A DNA stretch of 64,000 nt from assembly GCF_019649055.1 (NCBI RefSeq), contig NW_026570227.1:1178001-1242000 (forward strand), given 5' to 3'. The translations under genes and the position numbers were made by a program. Below the pieces are notes generated by a model. That model saw only the letters and a program-made list of their open reading frames with translations, searched no databases and was not told the DNA's origin. Shown here piece after piece: positions 1 to 11,730 of this stretch; the stretch's first letter is position 1, and each line of letters starts with the position of its first letter. This DNA is from Paramacrobiotus metropolitanus (lineage: Eukaryota > Tardigrada > Eutardigrada > Parachela > Macrobiotidae).

Positions 1-2
1 AC

Positions 3-1130
3 GCTCCGCCAAGGAGTGCAGTGAAGGGAATTATCCAAAGCATCAACAACCATCGGACAGTTCAACAATGCCTCGATTTGTGGTTGCGCTTCCTCTTACA
101 CAACCCACTCATCGGCAGCCTGGCCCAGCCAGTTGTCGGACAACGCAGATTGGATCTGTTGCGCCTATTTCTCGTGACCTTTCTCAGCGCGTGCCTGATT
201 TTCGGCATACAGAGCCTGATACAAGAACCACTCGCCCACCAACAAGTAGCCAGCGCCCAGATTCCCGCCATCATCCTGTTTGTCGCTAATTTACCGTTTA
301 TTTTCTACTGCGTACGCGGCCTAACTGACGTTGTGCTTTTCGCGCTGCAAGGACCATCCATGTCGGCCTTAGTCCGTTCTCTGCGTGACGGCCATCAATG
401 CCGGCCACCGGCGTTTTTGGTGATGTTGTCCTTTGTGGTCATGGGAATGATGGTATCGATTACGGCGTATAAGGCGTACGCTTCCCTGTTGCTCGCCAAC
501 AACCTGCCGGATGACGGTGATACGAGCAGGTTCTTGGTCTGGAACGTCAGCGAGAAAATGGTGGCGTACGCATCCATCGTCCTGATCGGTCTTGTCGATT
601 TCATGTCGACGATAACCGCGGGGTTTTTTGCCGGCGTCATCCTTCTCTACATAACATCAGCCGTCACGCCGCTCCTCCAAGATCTTGGACAACTTAAAGC
701 GACAATTGCCACGAGTATGTTTTCTTATGTTTTCTTATGTTTTGTTATGCTTCTTCTTAAATTTTCTTATTCTTTCTTGTGTTTTCTTATGGCGACAGCG
801 GATACTACGCAGTTACGAGCGCTGCACGATGAAATCCTGCGCTGTCATGAGCAGGAGAAAGCGCTGCCCGTGCTATTCCGGCGCATCATGCAAATGTTCT
901 CTCCGGCGTTATCTGCTTGGCTGCTAATGGACATCCTCATCGTCATCGTGTACATGGCACGGTCGTTCGCTGTCGTGTTCAAGGACACGGCAGCGGAGGT
1001 GGAGTTCTGGATGGCACCGATGCCGCACATTATCCATGCCTTCTTTGTGGTCTTCATGGCGGAACAACCGAAGAAAATGGTAAGCCGGTACACAAATAGT
1101 CAGCCGTACAAGCTCGACCGTAATTTTTAA
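3..1130 (+). CDS. Multi-pass membrane protein, gustatory-receptor-like (5' partial)
   Basis: The frame is open from the left edge of the window, with no ATG near it, so the 5' end lies outside. The product has about six to seven hydrophobic segments (near residues 49-69, 82-99, 129-157, 180-215, 289-318 and 335-350, counted from base 21). Basic loops separate them, and the longest cytoplasmic-type loop precedes the last two segments. This topology is like the insect gustatory/odorant (7tm_7) family, but the C-terminal TYhhhhhQF signature is absent, so the family assignment is tentative. Bases 715-798 (GTATGT...CGACAG) look like an 84-base GT-AG intron. It is rich in TTTTCTTAT, is a multiple of three and has no stop, so both spliced and retained forms stay in frame. 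It interrupts the charged loop, which favours splicing. The stop is at 1128-1130. Confidence 0.6.
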   Translation, partial: APPRSAVKGIIQSINNHRTVQQCLDLWLRFLLHNPLIGSLAQPVVGQRRLDLLRLFLVTFLSACLIFGIQSLIQEPLAHQQVASAQIPAIILFVANLPFIFYCVRGLTDVVLFALQGPSMSALVRSLRDGHQCRPPAFLVMLSFVVMGMMVSITAYKAYASLLLANNLPDDGDTSRFLVWNVSEKMVAYASIVLIGLVDFMSTITAGFFAGVILLYITSAVTPLLQDLGQLKATIATSMFSYVFLCFVMLLLKFSYSFLCFLMATADTTQLRALHDEILRCHEQEKALPVLFRRIMQMFSPALSAWLLMDILIVIVYMARSFAVVFKDTAAEVEFWMAPMPHIIHAFFVVFMAEQPKKMVSRYTNSQPYKLDRNF

Positions 1131-4100
1131 TGCATCAGCACACCGGCGAATACAGATTTACGGGTTATGCCAAATTGCGGCCCGTTACGACACACTATTT
1201 AAGCTCTACAGTCTCCATGCATGTGAAATGGATAATGCTTGCAAAATATCGATCTCAGTTACCTCGTATAAACTATCCATATATGTGAATTACAAAATAT
1301 CAACTTTTCTCGGTTATCATTACCTGCATTCTTGAGAGAAGTGAATTGTCATTAGGAGAGTACGTACTGGGGTAGACATAGCCCATCTATCACCGGTTTT
1401 TGTGACATAAATTAGTTTTGTTGTTGCGTTTAGGGACGAAAAATAAGCGGTCTGTGGAAAAAGCTGCAGGAAGACGTCTTTACCGCCTTCTACACACCCA
1501 CGATTTAGAGGTACGCATGTAGTACAGGGAAGGGTGCAATGCGCTACTGAAGATGAAAATTTACAGTTCCTACTATATTAAAACATGTTACCCTGACCCA
1601 TACTCGTAGTTTCGACTGTCAACGACAGCGTCGGCCCATCATCTTGACTTCAACCGGGCCTGCAGCGCCGCGCATCAGACTTTGTACTACACGCTGCAGA
1701 GCACGCCGACACCGGCCACTTCTACATACAGTTGTCTGCCCCGGGTGCCTATACGTCGCCGTCGTCGCCCAGAGACCAACAGCGGCAAAATCAGCACATG
1801 TGCCGGAAATGTGCAGCCACTGCGCGAGCCGGAACGATCATCGCAGCTTTCTCATTCCTCGTAGTTGTCATTTTCTTACACTGGCATCTGGCCATGACCT
1901 TCGTATCTGCTCCTTATCAGCCATCAGCGGTGGCTCGTTTAGTTGTCGTTGTTTCCTTACACATTCTCTGCGCCGGTTGTTGTTACCACATTAAAGTCGT
2001 TAGTCGTTAGTCATAATCGTTTATCAGATAACTTGTACTCGTACCGCAACCACCAACTGGCCAGCGATAATGGCGATATGTATGAGGCGCATGACTGATC
2101 GCATCGGCTTCAGCGGTTTCCCATCCCATGAAAGTTCAAGTACCACACATTTGAAACGTCCTTTAACAATCTCACAAAGAATTTTTGCCTTCGCACCTGG
2201 GCAGCCATTTTCTGCAGTGTTGCTAGTAGATGGTATAATAAGGCAAACTGATTACGCACCTTCCATTCCCTTGTAGCGCGTCTCATGCTACACCTGCCTA
2301 ATCCAATATCGTTTACGGACAGTTACGGTTACTGTACTGCACTGTTGGCCGTTGGGTGACTGGTTTGCTAAACCGATCTGCCAATTAGCAAGCGGAATCG
2401 AAGCGTATGTAGTTGAGAACTGTATTACAAGTGCAAAGGCTCAGATCAGAGCGTCGACGTTCAGGCCAACGTCCAACGCCATAGTAATTGCTAGAGACAA
2501 ACAAATTTTTCCGTTAACAATAGTCTACATTTGGGACACTGTGTCAGAAAGCACCACGCTGAAAAGGATCAAAAGTTAAAAACGGCAGTCACCGTGTCAC
2601 GCTAAAACAGTTTTAACACTACGATACCGAAGTACGGAAGTAGGTACAGTAACAGCGTAAAGCAGATTTAAGCAATACGCATATTTAAGCTTGCTTTACT
2701 CATGCTGAATCGCTGATCCCAAAGTGACTCTCGGTCGGCTAGTGTCTCGGTGTCGTACAGAATACATGGATGCATTAGACGCTTGGTCTTGAACACTCAG
2801 CGTGCTGTGTCATGTGTGATTGCTTGTTCAGACTGCCATCAAGTAATGCGGCAGTATCACTGTACACGCTTATGTACAATGTACATTACGCTTCTGGCTT
2901 CTATCATTGTAATTATCATTCATATGTACTGGTTGCCTGATGTGTCAACCGCTGTAATTTCAGTGCTAGTACTGGATAAAAGGTTTAGGTTTTACCGTGC
3001 GCACAAAGCATCACACCAACGGCAATATGCTGTCTTTGTACAGGTGCGGCAGGTGCCCACTGTCTACAAGGTCACGGAGTGACTGCAGTCTTGTCCACCT
3101 ACCAGTGTACACGCCATACAGGCAGATCGCTAGAGAAATGAAACTTTCCATGCTGGCCCACGCCAGCTTCTGTTGGATGCTCTCAGCTCAGCCATCATAG
3201 AACTGCACCGACCGATGTCTGTACTTTGTAGAACTCATCGGTGTCAGTGCCACACCATATTCAAGACACCAAGATGAATGGTGACACGGTCGACTATGCA
3301 AGCTGTCTCAAGTTACTGGTATCGCTGCAGAACAGCCCGGATGCAGAGGCGAGCGATTCGTACTGCCTGCCGACTGCCGTTTTCGTTTATGTTAAACGCA
3401 TGGATCAACCAAACAATACGCTATTAACGCGCTATGCGTAGATTGCGCGTATTACGTACGTACGTGTTTTGACGTACGTGTTGCCTATTCCGGTACGTAC
3501 GACTTGCTGTTCTTATCAAAAAAAAAACACAGCCGGTACTTTGCGATTGCTTTATGCGGCTAGTTGTTTCGAAAACGGCTCGGTTTACATGTTCAGCAAT
3601 GCATTATTAATCAGGTGACAGACAGAACATTTTGTGCAAAGTACGGTAATTCATTCACGCAGAGTTACAATGGAGGCTATAACACTGCAACAGACAGATC
3701 GTATGCAGCAGCTCGCAAACGCGAGCGCCAGCTTTATTTTAACGCGCAATGGCGCTAACCGGCTCGGGCAGAGCAAGACGTTCAACAGAACCAGACTAAG
3801 AGAAATCTAAACAGGTAGCAAGCACATCTCTAGGGAAGGCGCCAATCCTCTGCTTCGACTGATCTCCCTGTCTCCTTCCATTTGGCACGATTGGTGCTGC
3901 GGACATCACAGGCTTTTCAGTCCAAGCCGTTACTGAGTAGCCAGGGTGGTATTGTGATCCTCCATCTCCCGTGCCCGTCTCCGTGGTGGTATTGCTGCCT
4001 CAGCCAAGCACTTCGCACACAGGCCTTGCGGGCCGTGCACTCGCAGCCTGAACTCAGAGTGGTCACCCATCTAAGTCCAAACCGCGCTCGGTGTAGGCTA

Positions 4101-5138
4101 TCTTTCAAAACCCGAAGGTTCATCCATCTAGCCACAACGAGTGTGCAACGCATTTGAACGCTAATTCCATCCACGGTTCTGATTTAACTAATCAGTCTGA
4201 AGTTTCTAACTAAATCTGTGAGCTTATTTCTAGCTGAAAGGTCGGAGTGACTCTAGGTTAGAAGGAAGTTTATATCTCGTTTCGTTCTGTTCTGTTCTGT
4301 TTGCTTGTTCGTTCAGTTTAATGATATAAACATTTGGGAAGTTCCTGAGTGTTTCGGTTTCGATAACTTTCGTTAGGCACAGCAATCCGCTTGTACCTAG
4401 CGGAAGTAGGTAGTTCGCGTACCACTTACGGAGTCCAGAACGTATTCCCACTCTACCGACTGAGTAGGTTTGGTCATCTAGTGCGGTTGTCGCGGTGCGA
4501 CTTCCGCATAGCATGTCACTATCATCCATTTATTGACCACAAGCTGTTTTTCCGCAAGCAAAATCCAGTGACGCTGCAGGGGTATATTTTAACTTATAAT
4601 GATTAATCCGCGTTTTGAGGGAACAAACCGCTGTGTAGGTTCGAAGGTAAAAAATCTGCTTGAAAGAACTAGCTGTTCACGAGCCCCCCGCTTAAACTCA
4701 CAAGTCAGTAACTATGATTATCCGAAATCATGACAGATATTTATATACTTGTACTAATGCGCGATGTAAGTGAGCAAGAAGCAACGTGTCTATCGTGCAT
4801 GAAGTACGCACTGTATTTCGGTGGCGGCCGTTCTCCGCAGATACCGAGATCATTCAGGACTTCAGGTGAATTAAGTTTAACTTATTCAAAAAGCAGACAA
4901 ACTCTCGAGACATCGATTGTTGTATACGAAAACTGAAAATATGAGCACAAGGGGATACAAAGAAGCAGCTAACTGAGGAATAATATGGAATCATTTCGAC
5001 TGCAAGTAAAGACAACAAACAACAAACGGAAATGATGTTATGACTTTTTTTGTTAACTGATACTCTTGTATTACATTTCCCAGCACGAAGCGCTAATAAA
5101 AATTGAGAAACAAACAACACATCGAAACATTTTTCCCA
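1131..5138. other. Intergenic spacer, about 4 kb
   Basis: No convincing gene is visible here. Short open frames lack coherent composition, family resemblance or splice partners. The stretch contains TACG-rich short palindromic repeats near 3456-3505, a short TTCTG run near 4283-4300, and a degenerate 5S-derived segment near 4061-4105 that is listed separately. Confidence 0.6.
4061..4105 (-). pseudogene. Degenerate 5S rRNA-derived sequence (internal promoter region)
   Basis: Read on the minus strand, this stretch aligns with the middle of the 5S rRNA genes found at 44.8-47.1 kb, covering the internal control region. I count 36 of 45 positions identical, including GGTCACCCAT (the reverse complement of the Box C core) and the GTAGG / TATCTT blocks. 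Weaker similarity may extend to about 4040-4150. The ends of the 5S gene are not recognisable, so it is a relic or a 5S-derived (SINE3-type) element rather than a working gene. Confidence 0.6.
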
Positions 5139-8100
5139 TCACTGATCGCGCCGCCCGGCAGAAGGCAGCAGTGCGCGAGTGGGGACGTACCGGTCACACT
5201 GCATCATTCTATTCGGAACCATCTGCGCAAAACTGCACAGCACACTAACTGAATCCTCGCTGCGCACGTCGTGGTAAAGGTCAGCGTGCTGGGGCCAAAC
5301 GCGCTGGGGAAGCGCCTCTCCCTCCTGCCATCCCACGCCACAGTGCACCCCCCGGAAACACAGCCAGAACATGCACTCGGGAAAACAAGCGACTCCTTCT
5401 TTGCGCATGCGCTTGGACATATCCCACACGTTCAACTCCTGGTGGTGCTCGCCAATCCTCTCCATTCCCGGCCAACGGCCCAGAATTCCTTTGACGATCA
5501 GCACCACTTTGGGATTGCAACCCGTCGTCACGACGGCTCCGTAATCCAGCGCTACTCCGAAGAACTCCCCCAGTCCTTCCAACACGTCGTAGCCGGCCCA
5601 TTCCGGGAACAGAACACGCAACACCTTCATGTATTCCACCAACCAGTCGTAGTGGAAAAACGGAGGATCCACAGCGTAATGGTCCATGATGGCGCGCGCC
5701 CGCGCCTTTTTCAGCAGTGACGCCACGTCTATGGTCTCCAAGTACTCCCGGTGTCTGCGAAACATTTAATGGCTCTGTTTCAACGAGGATATTTTGTTTT
5801 AAAAGAAATCACAATGTGCGTCTATGTATATATTCTTAAAGAAATGTCGCGCCCCCCTGTTTTACTGGATCTTTATTCTTTTCGTAATCCCTGAATATAT
5901 ATATTCAAAGGAAACTCAAGCTTTTCCCTTTCAGATTAATACGGAAACCGAATGCAGCGTCAGGCTTCAAGGTCTACAGAAATATTTGAAATTATTTAGA
6001 TAATTTCGGTCGCGCAAGAAACGATCGCATTAATACTAGAAATAAAAAACTTTCGCTCATGAAATTCATCTCATAAATTATACAGTCAACTTAAATTGTC
6101 ATTACTCATTAGACAAACTGTCATAAGAATTGTCATCTATGCTTTTACTTAAAATTATCATAAGGAAATCAAATAGATAACTTGAGACCAGATGCAAAAG
6201 CGTAGGCGATCGGCAAGAACTCACGCCTCTGAAGCGCGTCAATTGAGCGGTGGTGTCCAGTTTATGATGACGTACACGCAGGTAACCAAAATATGAGGAA
6301 AATCGAAAACAACCGACGAAGTGGAAAGTGGGTACTTACTTTTCGTGAATCGTCATGCTGTTAATGCCTCCCAGCATTCGGTGCGTGTTAACCTGCAGAA
6401 GGGCTGTCATCAGACGATGCAACACAGCAGTTCAGAGTACATGTACAAATTTCAAAGAACCTCGCTGTCTGGTGTACTTGCTTTGAAAACATTATACGGT
6501 ACAATGGCAGCCTGTAAGGAAGCCCGGCCGCGATCATTACTAAAGATGAGAAAATAAATAAACTGCTAACCCTTGTCGTCCAAGTGAGTGCTATCACATG
6601 CACTCGTTTCGCTTCTCAAATTTTTCAATAACAACGAAAGCAAAAGTACAAGCAGAACGAGGAAAATTTCTAGGCTGCTCGCGAAATTCGATAGCGATGC
6701 AGCAAATAACTACACCTCAAATGAACTAAAAATAATTAGGGCGAACAGTTAATGCCAGCTTCTGCCGAATACAATAAATTAATGGTAGTTAGACAGTTTT
6801 TGGCAATTATTTTTATTTAGCAATAATTTCTACTGTATAGAAACTGATCTGTTTTGTACCGCCAATCTAAAAGAAAGGCAACACTTGGAAAGTGGAAGCA
6901 CAAAAAACACTTGGACGATGAGTAATAACTAGGGTAGAAATTGTAGAGTACTGTAAATACGTACATTATGCTAACAAACAGTGCGCTTTGACCAGCGTCC
7001 TAAGCCAACAGAATCGGGAAAAATTCGGGGCTCACCAGGGAAAAATCCAGACCGCGGAATGCCGGAGCGAACAGCGTTCCGGCGTCGCGCATCGCAGTCG
7101 TTGTCCACAGCGCCGCCATACCGGGCAGAAATTTGATAGCCAGCACGGCGAAGACGTCGGCTCGGGAAATTTCACAGATATTCCCCAGCTGCTGCCCATT
7201 CGGCAGACTCTGCCCCTTCTGGAGTATGCGCTGGTTGGCACTCAGGAAGGCCGTCACGAGATCCTCAGCCGCACTCCCAGCCTGCCAACAACAAATATTA
7301 ACCATATATTTAATAAATAATCAGTTTATTGATTAAATAGGTGTAATTGTATCATTTGTATGTAGTCTATCATTTAGCTGCGTATTAATTTTTTGTAACA
7401 ATCATTTTTACATATAGACGACTTATTTAATTTTATGACTATTAAAAGATTTGTAATTTATTACTGGAAAATCGGTGCCAATACTGCCAATATTCTCGGT
7501 AATAATTAATTACGAGCTGACATCTGTTCCTTCTCGAGTTAATTGGACGGGATTTTTCAGGATTTTAATTTTCCGTCTTTGGAGACTGCTAGGAAGTAGG
7601 AACTATAACGCGGGGCCATATGGGCGCCACGCGTATCCTCGACAGCGAACAGCGTGAACCCGGATGAGGCTTTATTGCCGAATCTAATGCGCACCGTGGC
7701 GCAGCAACACCAAAACTAATGAGGAAGGATCCTGCAGCCAGTGCAACTGTGCTGCAGGTCCGTCAAAACAGCGCAGCAATGTGCGGGGTGGAAATCCCCA
7801 GAAACAGCGAATAGCTACTCAGGAGGGCGGGGCGTCCCGCCCTTACAGAACCATTTGTAATCATAAATTTTTTTTTCAACAAAATCGTCAACTTATAATC
7901 ATGAAATTATAATACTATTTTACAAAGATTGTAGTACTCCACTAAATATTTATCACATAAATTAATTAAATACTCTGTACGACAGTAAGTGATAAAATTC
8001 TTATAAAATAAACAATATCTTACCTCTAAACCCAATTTTAAAATTAGAAAGTTCTTATATACACCAAAACAACGCAATCCGAATTTATTCTTATTGCACT

Positions 8101-8491
8101 GCAGTTAGTATTATTAATTACTAATACCCACAAAATGCACGATTTCGAGACTAAATACGTGAGAAATCCTGTACAAGCAGTCAATAATTAATATAAGTTA
8201 CTGGCCCACACATACAAGCAGCAAACAGCAAAATTCTGTGACCCACACAAATGAAATCCTGTGTATGATCGACCAGCCAGTCTGCTACGAACGTTGCAAT
8301 ACCTGCAGAACCGCGAATCTACCCGAGAACCGTCGCGCCACCGCGTTCTCCTCCCGTTCCCCCGACGACACGTTGCCCAGAGAAGCACGGCCATCATCCT
8401 GGCGAATAGAGGGCAGCTTCGTGTCAGATAACGACAGTTTCCCCAACTGTTTCTCGCTCAACTCCTGACTGGGTCTCTGCACAAGCGACAT
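5139..8491 (-). CDS. Orphan protein A, inverted paralogue of the gene at 9213-11730
   Basis: Four exons on the minus strand: 8303-8491, 7036-7281, 6340-6392 and 5139-5754. Together they encode about 367 residues. Every junction is GT-AG and the phases (0, 0, 2) match those of the divergent gene B; exons 1 and 2 are the same length in both genes (189 and 246 bases). Exon 1 is 76% identical to B at protein level, and the last exon shares blocks such as DWLVEY and FRGVHCGVGWQEG. I recognise no known domain, signal peptide or membrane segment. The C-terminal exon alternates hydrophobic strands and helices around PKVVLIVKG, loosely like a nuclease fold, but no catalytic set is evident. The C-terminus is longer than in B by roughly 18 residues. 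Start: first ATG in exon 1, matching the start of B. Confidence 0.8.
7601..7855. repeat. GC-rich, hairpin-rich insert in intron 1 of orphan gene A
   Basis: This block of about 250 bases is far more GC-rich than the surrounding AT-rich intron. It contains several potential stems: CTGCAGC...GCTGCAG near 7732-7758, GGGGTGGAAATCCCC near 7787-7801, and GGGCGGGGCGTCCCGCCC near 7825-7842. No matching block is seen in intron 1 of paralogue B, so it was probably inserted after the duplication. No open frame or terminal repeat was found. Confidence 0.45.
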
Positions 8492-9212
8492 GGCGACTGC
8501 TCACTGCAACACACGCAAGAAGAATTCAGCGTGGATAATTTCATCAACCTGAACATCTAATTGCATGCACTTATCCACGCAATTCTCACTTACAGAATTA
8601 ATCTAACTATTCACAACAGCGTGTTAGATAAAGATAGACACAACATATACAACAGAAGTTTCTGGAAGACAACAAGTCACAACACGCAGAACTGCAAACA
8701 CACAAGGTGACAAGTGACAAAACAAGATGTCACAACGGTTTCCCGATCAGTTGTCGTTCCAACTGGGCCCGCAGTGCGGTTGCGCTGCTACTGGCTGTGT
8801 TCGACATTCCCTGTGCAAAACTGAAGCGGCGTACTGGGCAACCCCTGCGGGTTCGGTTGGGCCCTATGCTGCGCGACGTTCTAGCACCTAGCACAACCGC
8901 ACTGCGGGGCCAGTTGAAATGAAAATTCATCTTTCAGCCGTTGTAACACGCAGTTTTTGTCACTTTTGTAATTTTCACGTTTCCAGTGGTTTCCACTCTA
9001 CAGTTGTGCGTGCTGTCAGTGTCACTTGTGAGTTGTTGTCTTCAAGAAATATTTATTTGTCTCTCCGGCTCTCTCGTCAACGAAACCTGCTAGTGTGATT
9101 GTGAAATTTTGTAAGATAGTAAGTGGATGCATGTTATTTGAAGACTGACGCTCAATTTACCCCGAACACAGTGTGTTAAAATTATCCGTGTTCGTTTGCA
9201 ACGAACAGCGCC
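8492..9212. promoter_or_regulatory. Shared divergent promoter region between orphan genes A and B
   Basis: The 721 bases between two divergent start codons form an imperfect palindrome. Arms at 8760-8782 and 8894-8916 are inverted repeats with a single mismatch in 23. Weaker mirror similarity continues outward (ACAACGG blocks on both sides). The two ATGs sit almost equidistant from the centre near 8838. Both genes are presumably transcribed outward from this region; no TATA box was identified with confidence. Confidence 0.65.
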
Positions 9213-11730
9213 ATGTCGCTCGAGCGGAGACCCAACCAGGAGATGAGTGAGACACAGTTTCGGAAACTCTCGTTATCCGACACAAAGGTTCCCTCTCACC
9301 GCCAGGATGCTGGCCGTAGTTCTCTGGGCAACGTGTCGTCGGTGGAACGGGAGGAGAACGCTGTGGCTCGACGTTTCTCGGGTGGATTAGCCGCTCTGCA
9401 GGTAATTAGTATCGTAGTATTGTACATACCGTATGTAGCAATAATTAGAATTAATTAGCATTATTTCTTGGAATTGACTGGTAGAGCTTACTCTACAAGA
9501 TATATGCAGCAGCATTGACTTTCCCGAAATAGATAAATTGGTTAGTAGTTGTAAAAATTAAGCAAAAATTCGTAATATCAGTAATTAGGCAGTGTTGTTG
9601 GCAGGCTGGCAGTGTGGCCGAGGGTCTGGTGGCGGCCTTCCGGGGTGCCTACGAATGCATGCTGCGGAAGGCGCAGAGTCTGCCCAATGGGCAGCAGCTG
9701 CTGGATTTCTGTGAGGGATACCGCGAGGAAGTCTTCGGCTTGCTCACCAGCACACTGCTGCCCGATTTAGCGGCGCTGTGGACAGCCGCTACCGTGCGCG
9801 ACACTCCAACATCCTCCGCTCCCGTATCCACCGGTTTTGATTTTTCCCTGGTAAGCCCTGATTTTTCCCCGTTTGTTTTTTTCCCCCGTTTATATTTATT
9901 GTTTTTTAATCGGCAAATGCCGAATGTATTTATTAAGGCTGATTATTTTTATTCTAATTTTTTGGATTACGCGTAGTCCATTGCACTTTTCTGCTAATTT
10001 CTAAAGAGCGAAATGATTTTGCTACGGAATTTACGGCTATAAAAAACAAAAATACTGATTGGTTAGACGTAAATAGTGGTCTGCAAAAAACGTTCCTGTG
10101 TGCGAGTGTTTCACATCTTTATACGCCTGAGATGGAAGTGTTGCGTGTTCTGACGGCCTGTTGTGCAGGTTGCCGTGCACCGGAAGTTGGGAAGCGATAA
10201 CAGCATGACGCACGAGCAGTAAGTTTCCACTGCTCTGATACTTTGATTTCTCTCATAATTATAGATATGTTCTGGTTTCTAATTACCTCTAGTTTCTCTC
10301 ATGAAGTTATTATCTATTGTTTGTGTACTGATTCTGGTAGCTTTGTATATATACGTCACATAACTTGGCCGCCACCCATGCGCCGCGCTACTTGATTTGC
10401 TGCCGGTCGCATACATTGCTTTTCAAATTCAGTTTTTACGAGAACCTAATGATGAGCTGTACAGCTAGGGAGATGACTTCGATGCGCGAAACTAGCTTGG
10501 ATAATTGAAGCGGCACCAATTCTGAAAGCGTCGTTATGTTGAGCATTGAGTTTGGATATGGGGGTGGCGATGTAAACTCGTGAGGCATACATATACGCAA
10601 AGTGACCGAAATATGAGAAAATGGTTTTTCTAGTTGTATGAACCAATCGACGGTGGTGTTCATCAGTGATGCAGGGAAGTTGTTGCCTTGTCTGGACTCG
10701 TGACCATGTATATAAGCGGATGAATGTTGTCTAAGCGGCACTCCCTGTTCGGACCAGCTCACCATGCGCGTAGTGACTAGACACATTTATCGAAAGCTGC
10801 CCATTCTACTTCTGAACCTGATTTTAATTTTGGTTCTGCTTCCGTTCGTACGGGACGACGTCTAACAAATTAGCCCTGTGATCTGGTCGTACAGTAATAA
10901 ACTGGTGTTGCTCGATTCTGGTAATCGTAATCAAATCTGATTCGTGACCTTGCATCCTTTTCCAACCTGTCCAGTCGTACGCTCCCTCGAAGCGCTGAGT
11001 AAGCAATTCCGAGTTGAGTTGCTATAAGAGCACCGTTTTTAATAATAACGGGGGGTCGGAATTAGGAAGTCAGAAAAGGTATAAAAAAGGGGTGCATCCA
11101 ATGATGTTTTTCAAAAATGTCCCTCTTTCACTGAGTTAAAAATGATATACCTTCACAAGGTTGTTTGGCAGACACCGGGCGTACTTGGAAGCCTTGAGCC
11201 TGGAGTCACTGCTGACGGACACCCGCGCTGTCATGGACCGTTATGCTGTTGTTCCTCCGATCTTCAACAAGGACTGGTTGGTGGAGTACCTGAAGGTGCT
11301 GCGCATTCTCTTCCCGGAACAGGCTGGATACGTGGTGGTTCTCACACGCGGTGATTTCGATGGACTGGAGCTGGATTATGGAGCAGTCGTGACAGCGGAT
11401 CCGGATCCCAAAGCTGTGCTGATCGTCAAAGGCTACCTGGGTCTGTGGAGTGGCTTTGAACGGGCGGGGGAGCGCCAGCGGGAATGGGACTTGTGGATTA
11501 TGTCCAAGCAGATGCGGGACAACGGAGTTGCCTGCTTCCCCGAGCGCATGTTCTGGCTGTGTTTTCGTGGAGTGCACTGCGGTGTTGGGTGGCAGGAGGG
11601 AGCGGCGTTCCCCCAGCGCTACTGGCCCGGTCACACGGACATTTATCACGATGTGCGCCAGGAGGACTCGGTCCGGATCCTGTGTAATTTTGCGCAGATG
11701 GTTGTGGACAGAATGGTGCAGATGAGTTAA
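9213..11730 (+). CDS. Orphan protein B, inverted paralogue of the gene at 5139-8491
   Basis: Four exons: 9213-9401, 9605-9850, 10169-10218 and 11172-11730, giving 347 residues with consistent phases and GT-AG junctions. The tiny third exon (50 bases) has a 53-base counterpart in gene A, which confirms both gene models. Exon 1 encodes a polar N-terminus (KLSLSDTK, GNVSS, EREENAVARRFSG). Exon 2 encodes a helical segment containing AQSLPNGQQL. Exon 4 encodes the most conserved part (HRAYLE, DWLVEYLKVLRILFPE, FRGVHCGVGWQEG). Intron 2 begins with the same sequence context in both genes, which suggests a fairly young duplication. Function is unknown; there is no signal peptide or membrane segment. 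Confidence 0.85.

Noticed and set aside
3274-3441. Small ATG frame of 55 codons in the first spacer
   Set aside because: Isolated, short and unrecognised; chance is likely.
3882-4174. Overlapping frames on both strands of the 3.9-4.2 kb block
   Set aside because: Part of the block is 5S-derived, which explains its GC content better than a protein-coding gene.
7650-7700. Hammerhead-ribozyme-like core (GGATGAGGC...GCCGAA)
   Set aside because: One core base differs from CUGAUGA and no stem I partner or cleavage-site strand could be found downstream.
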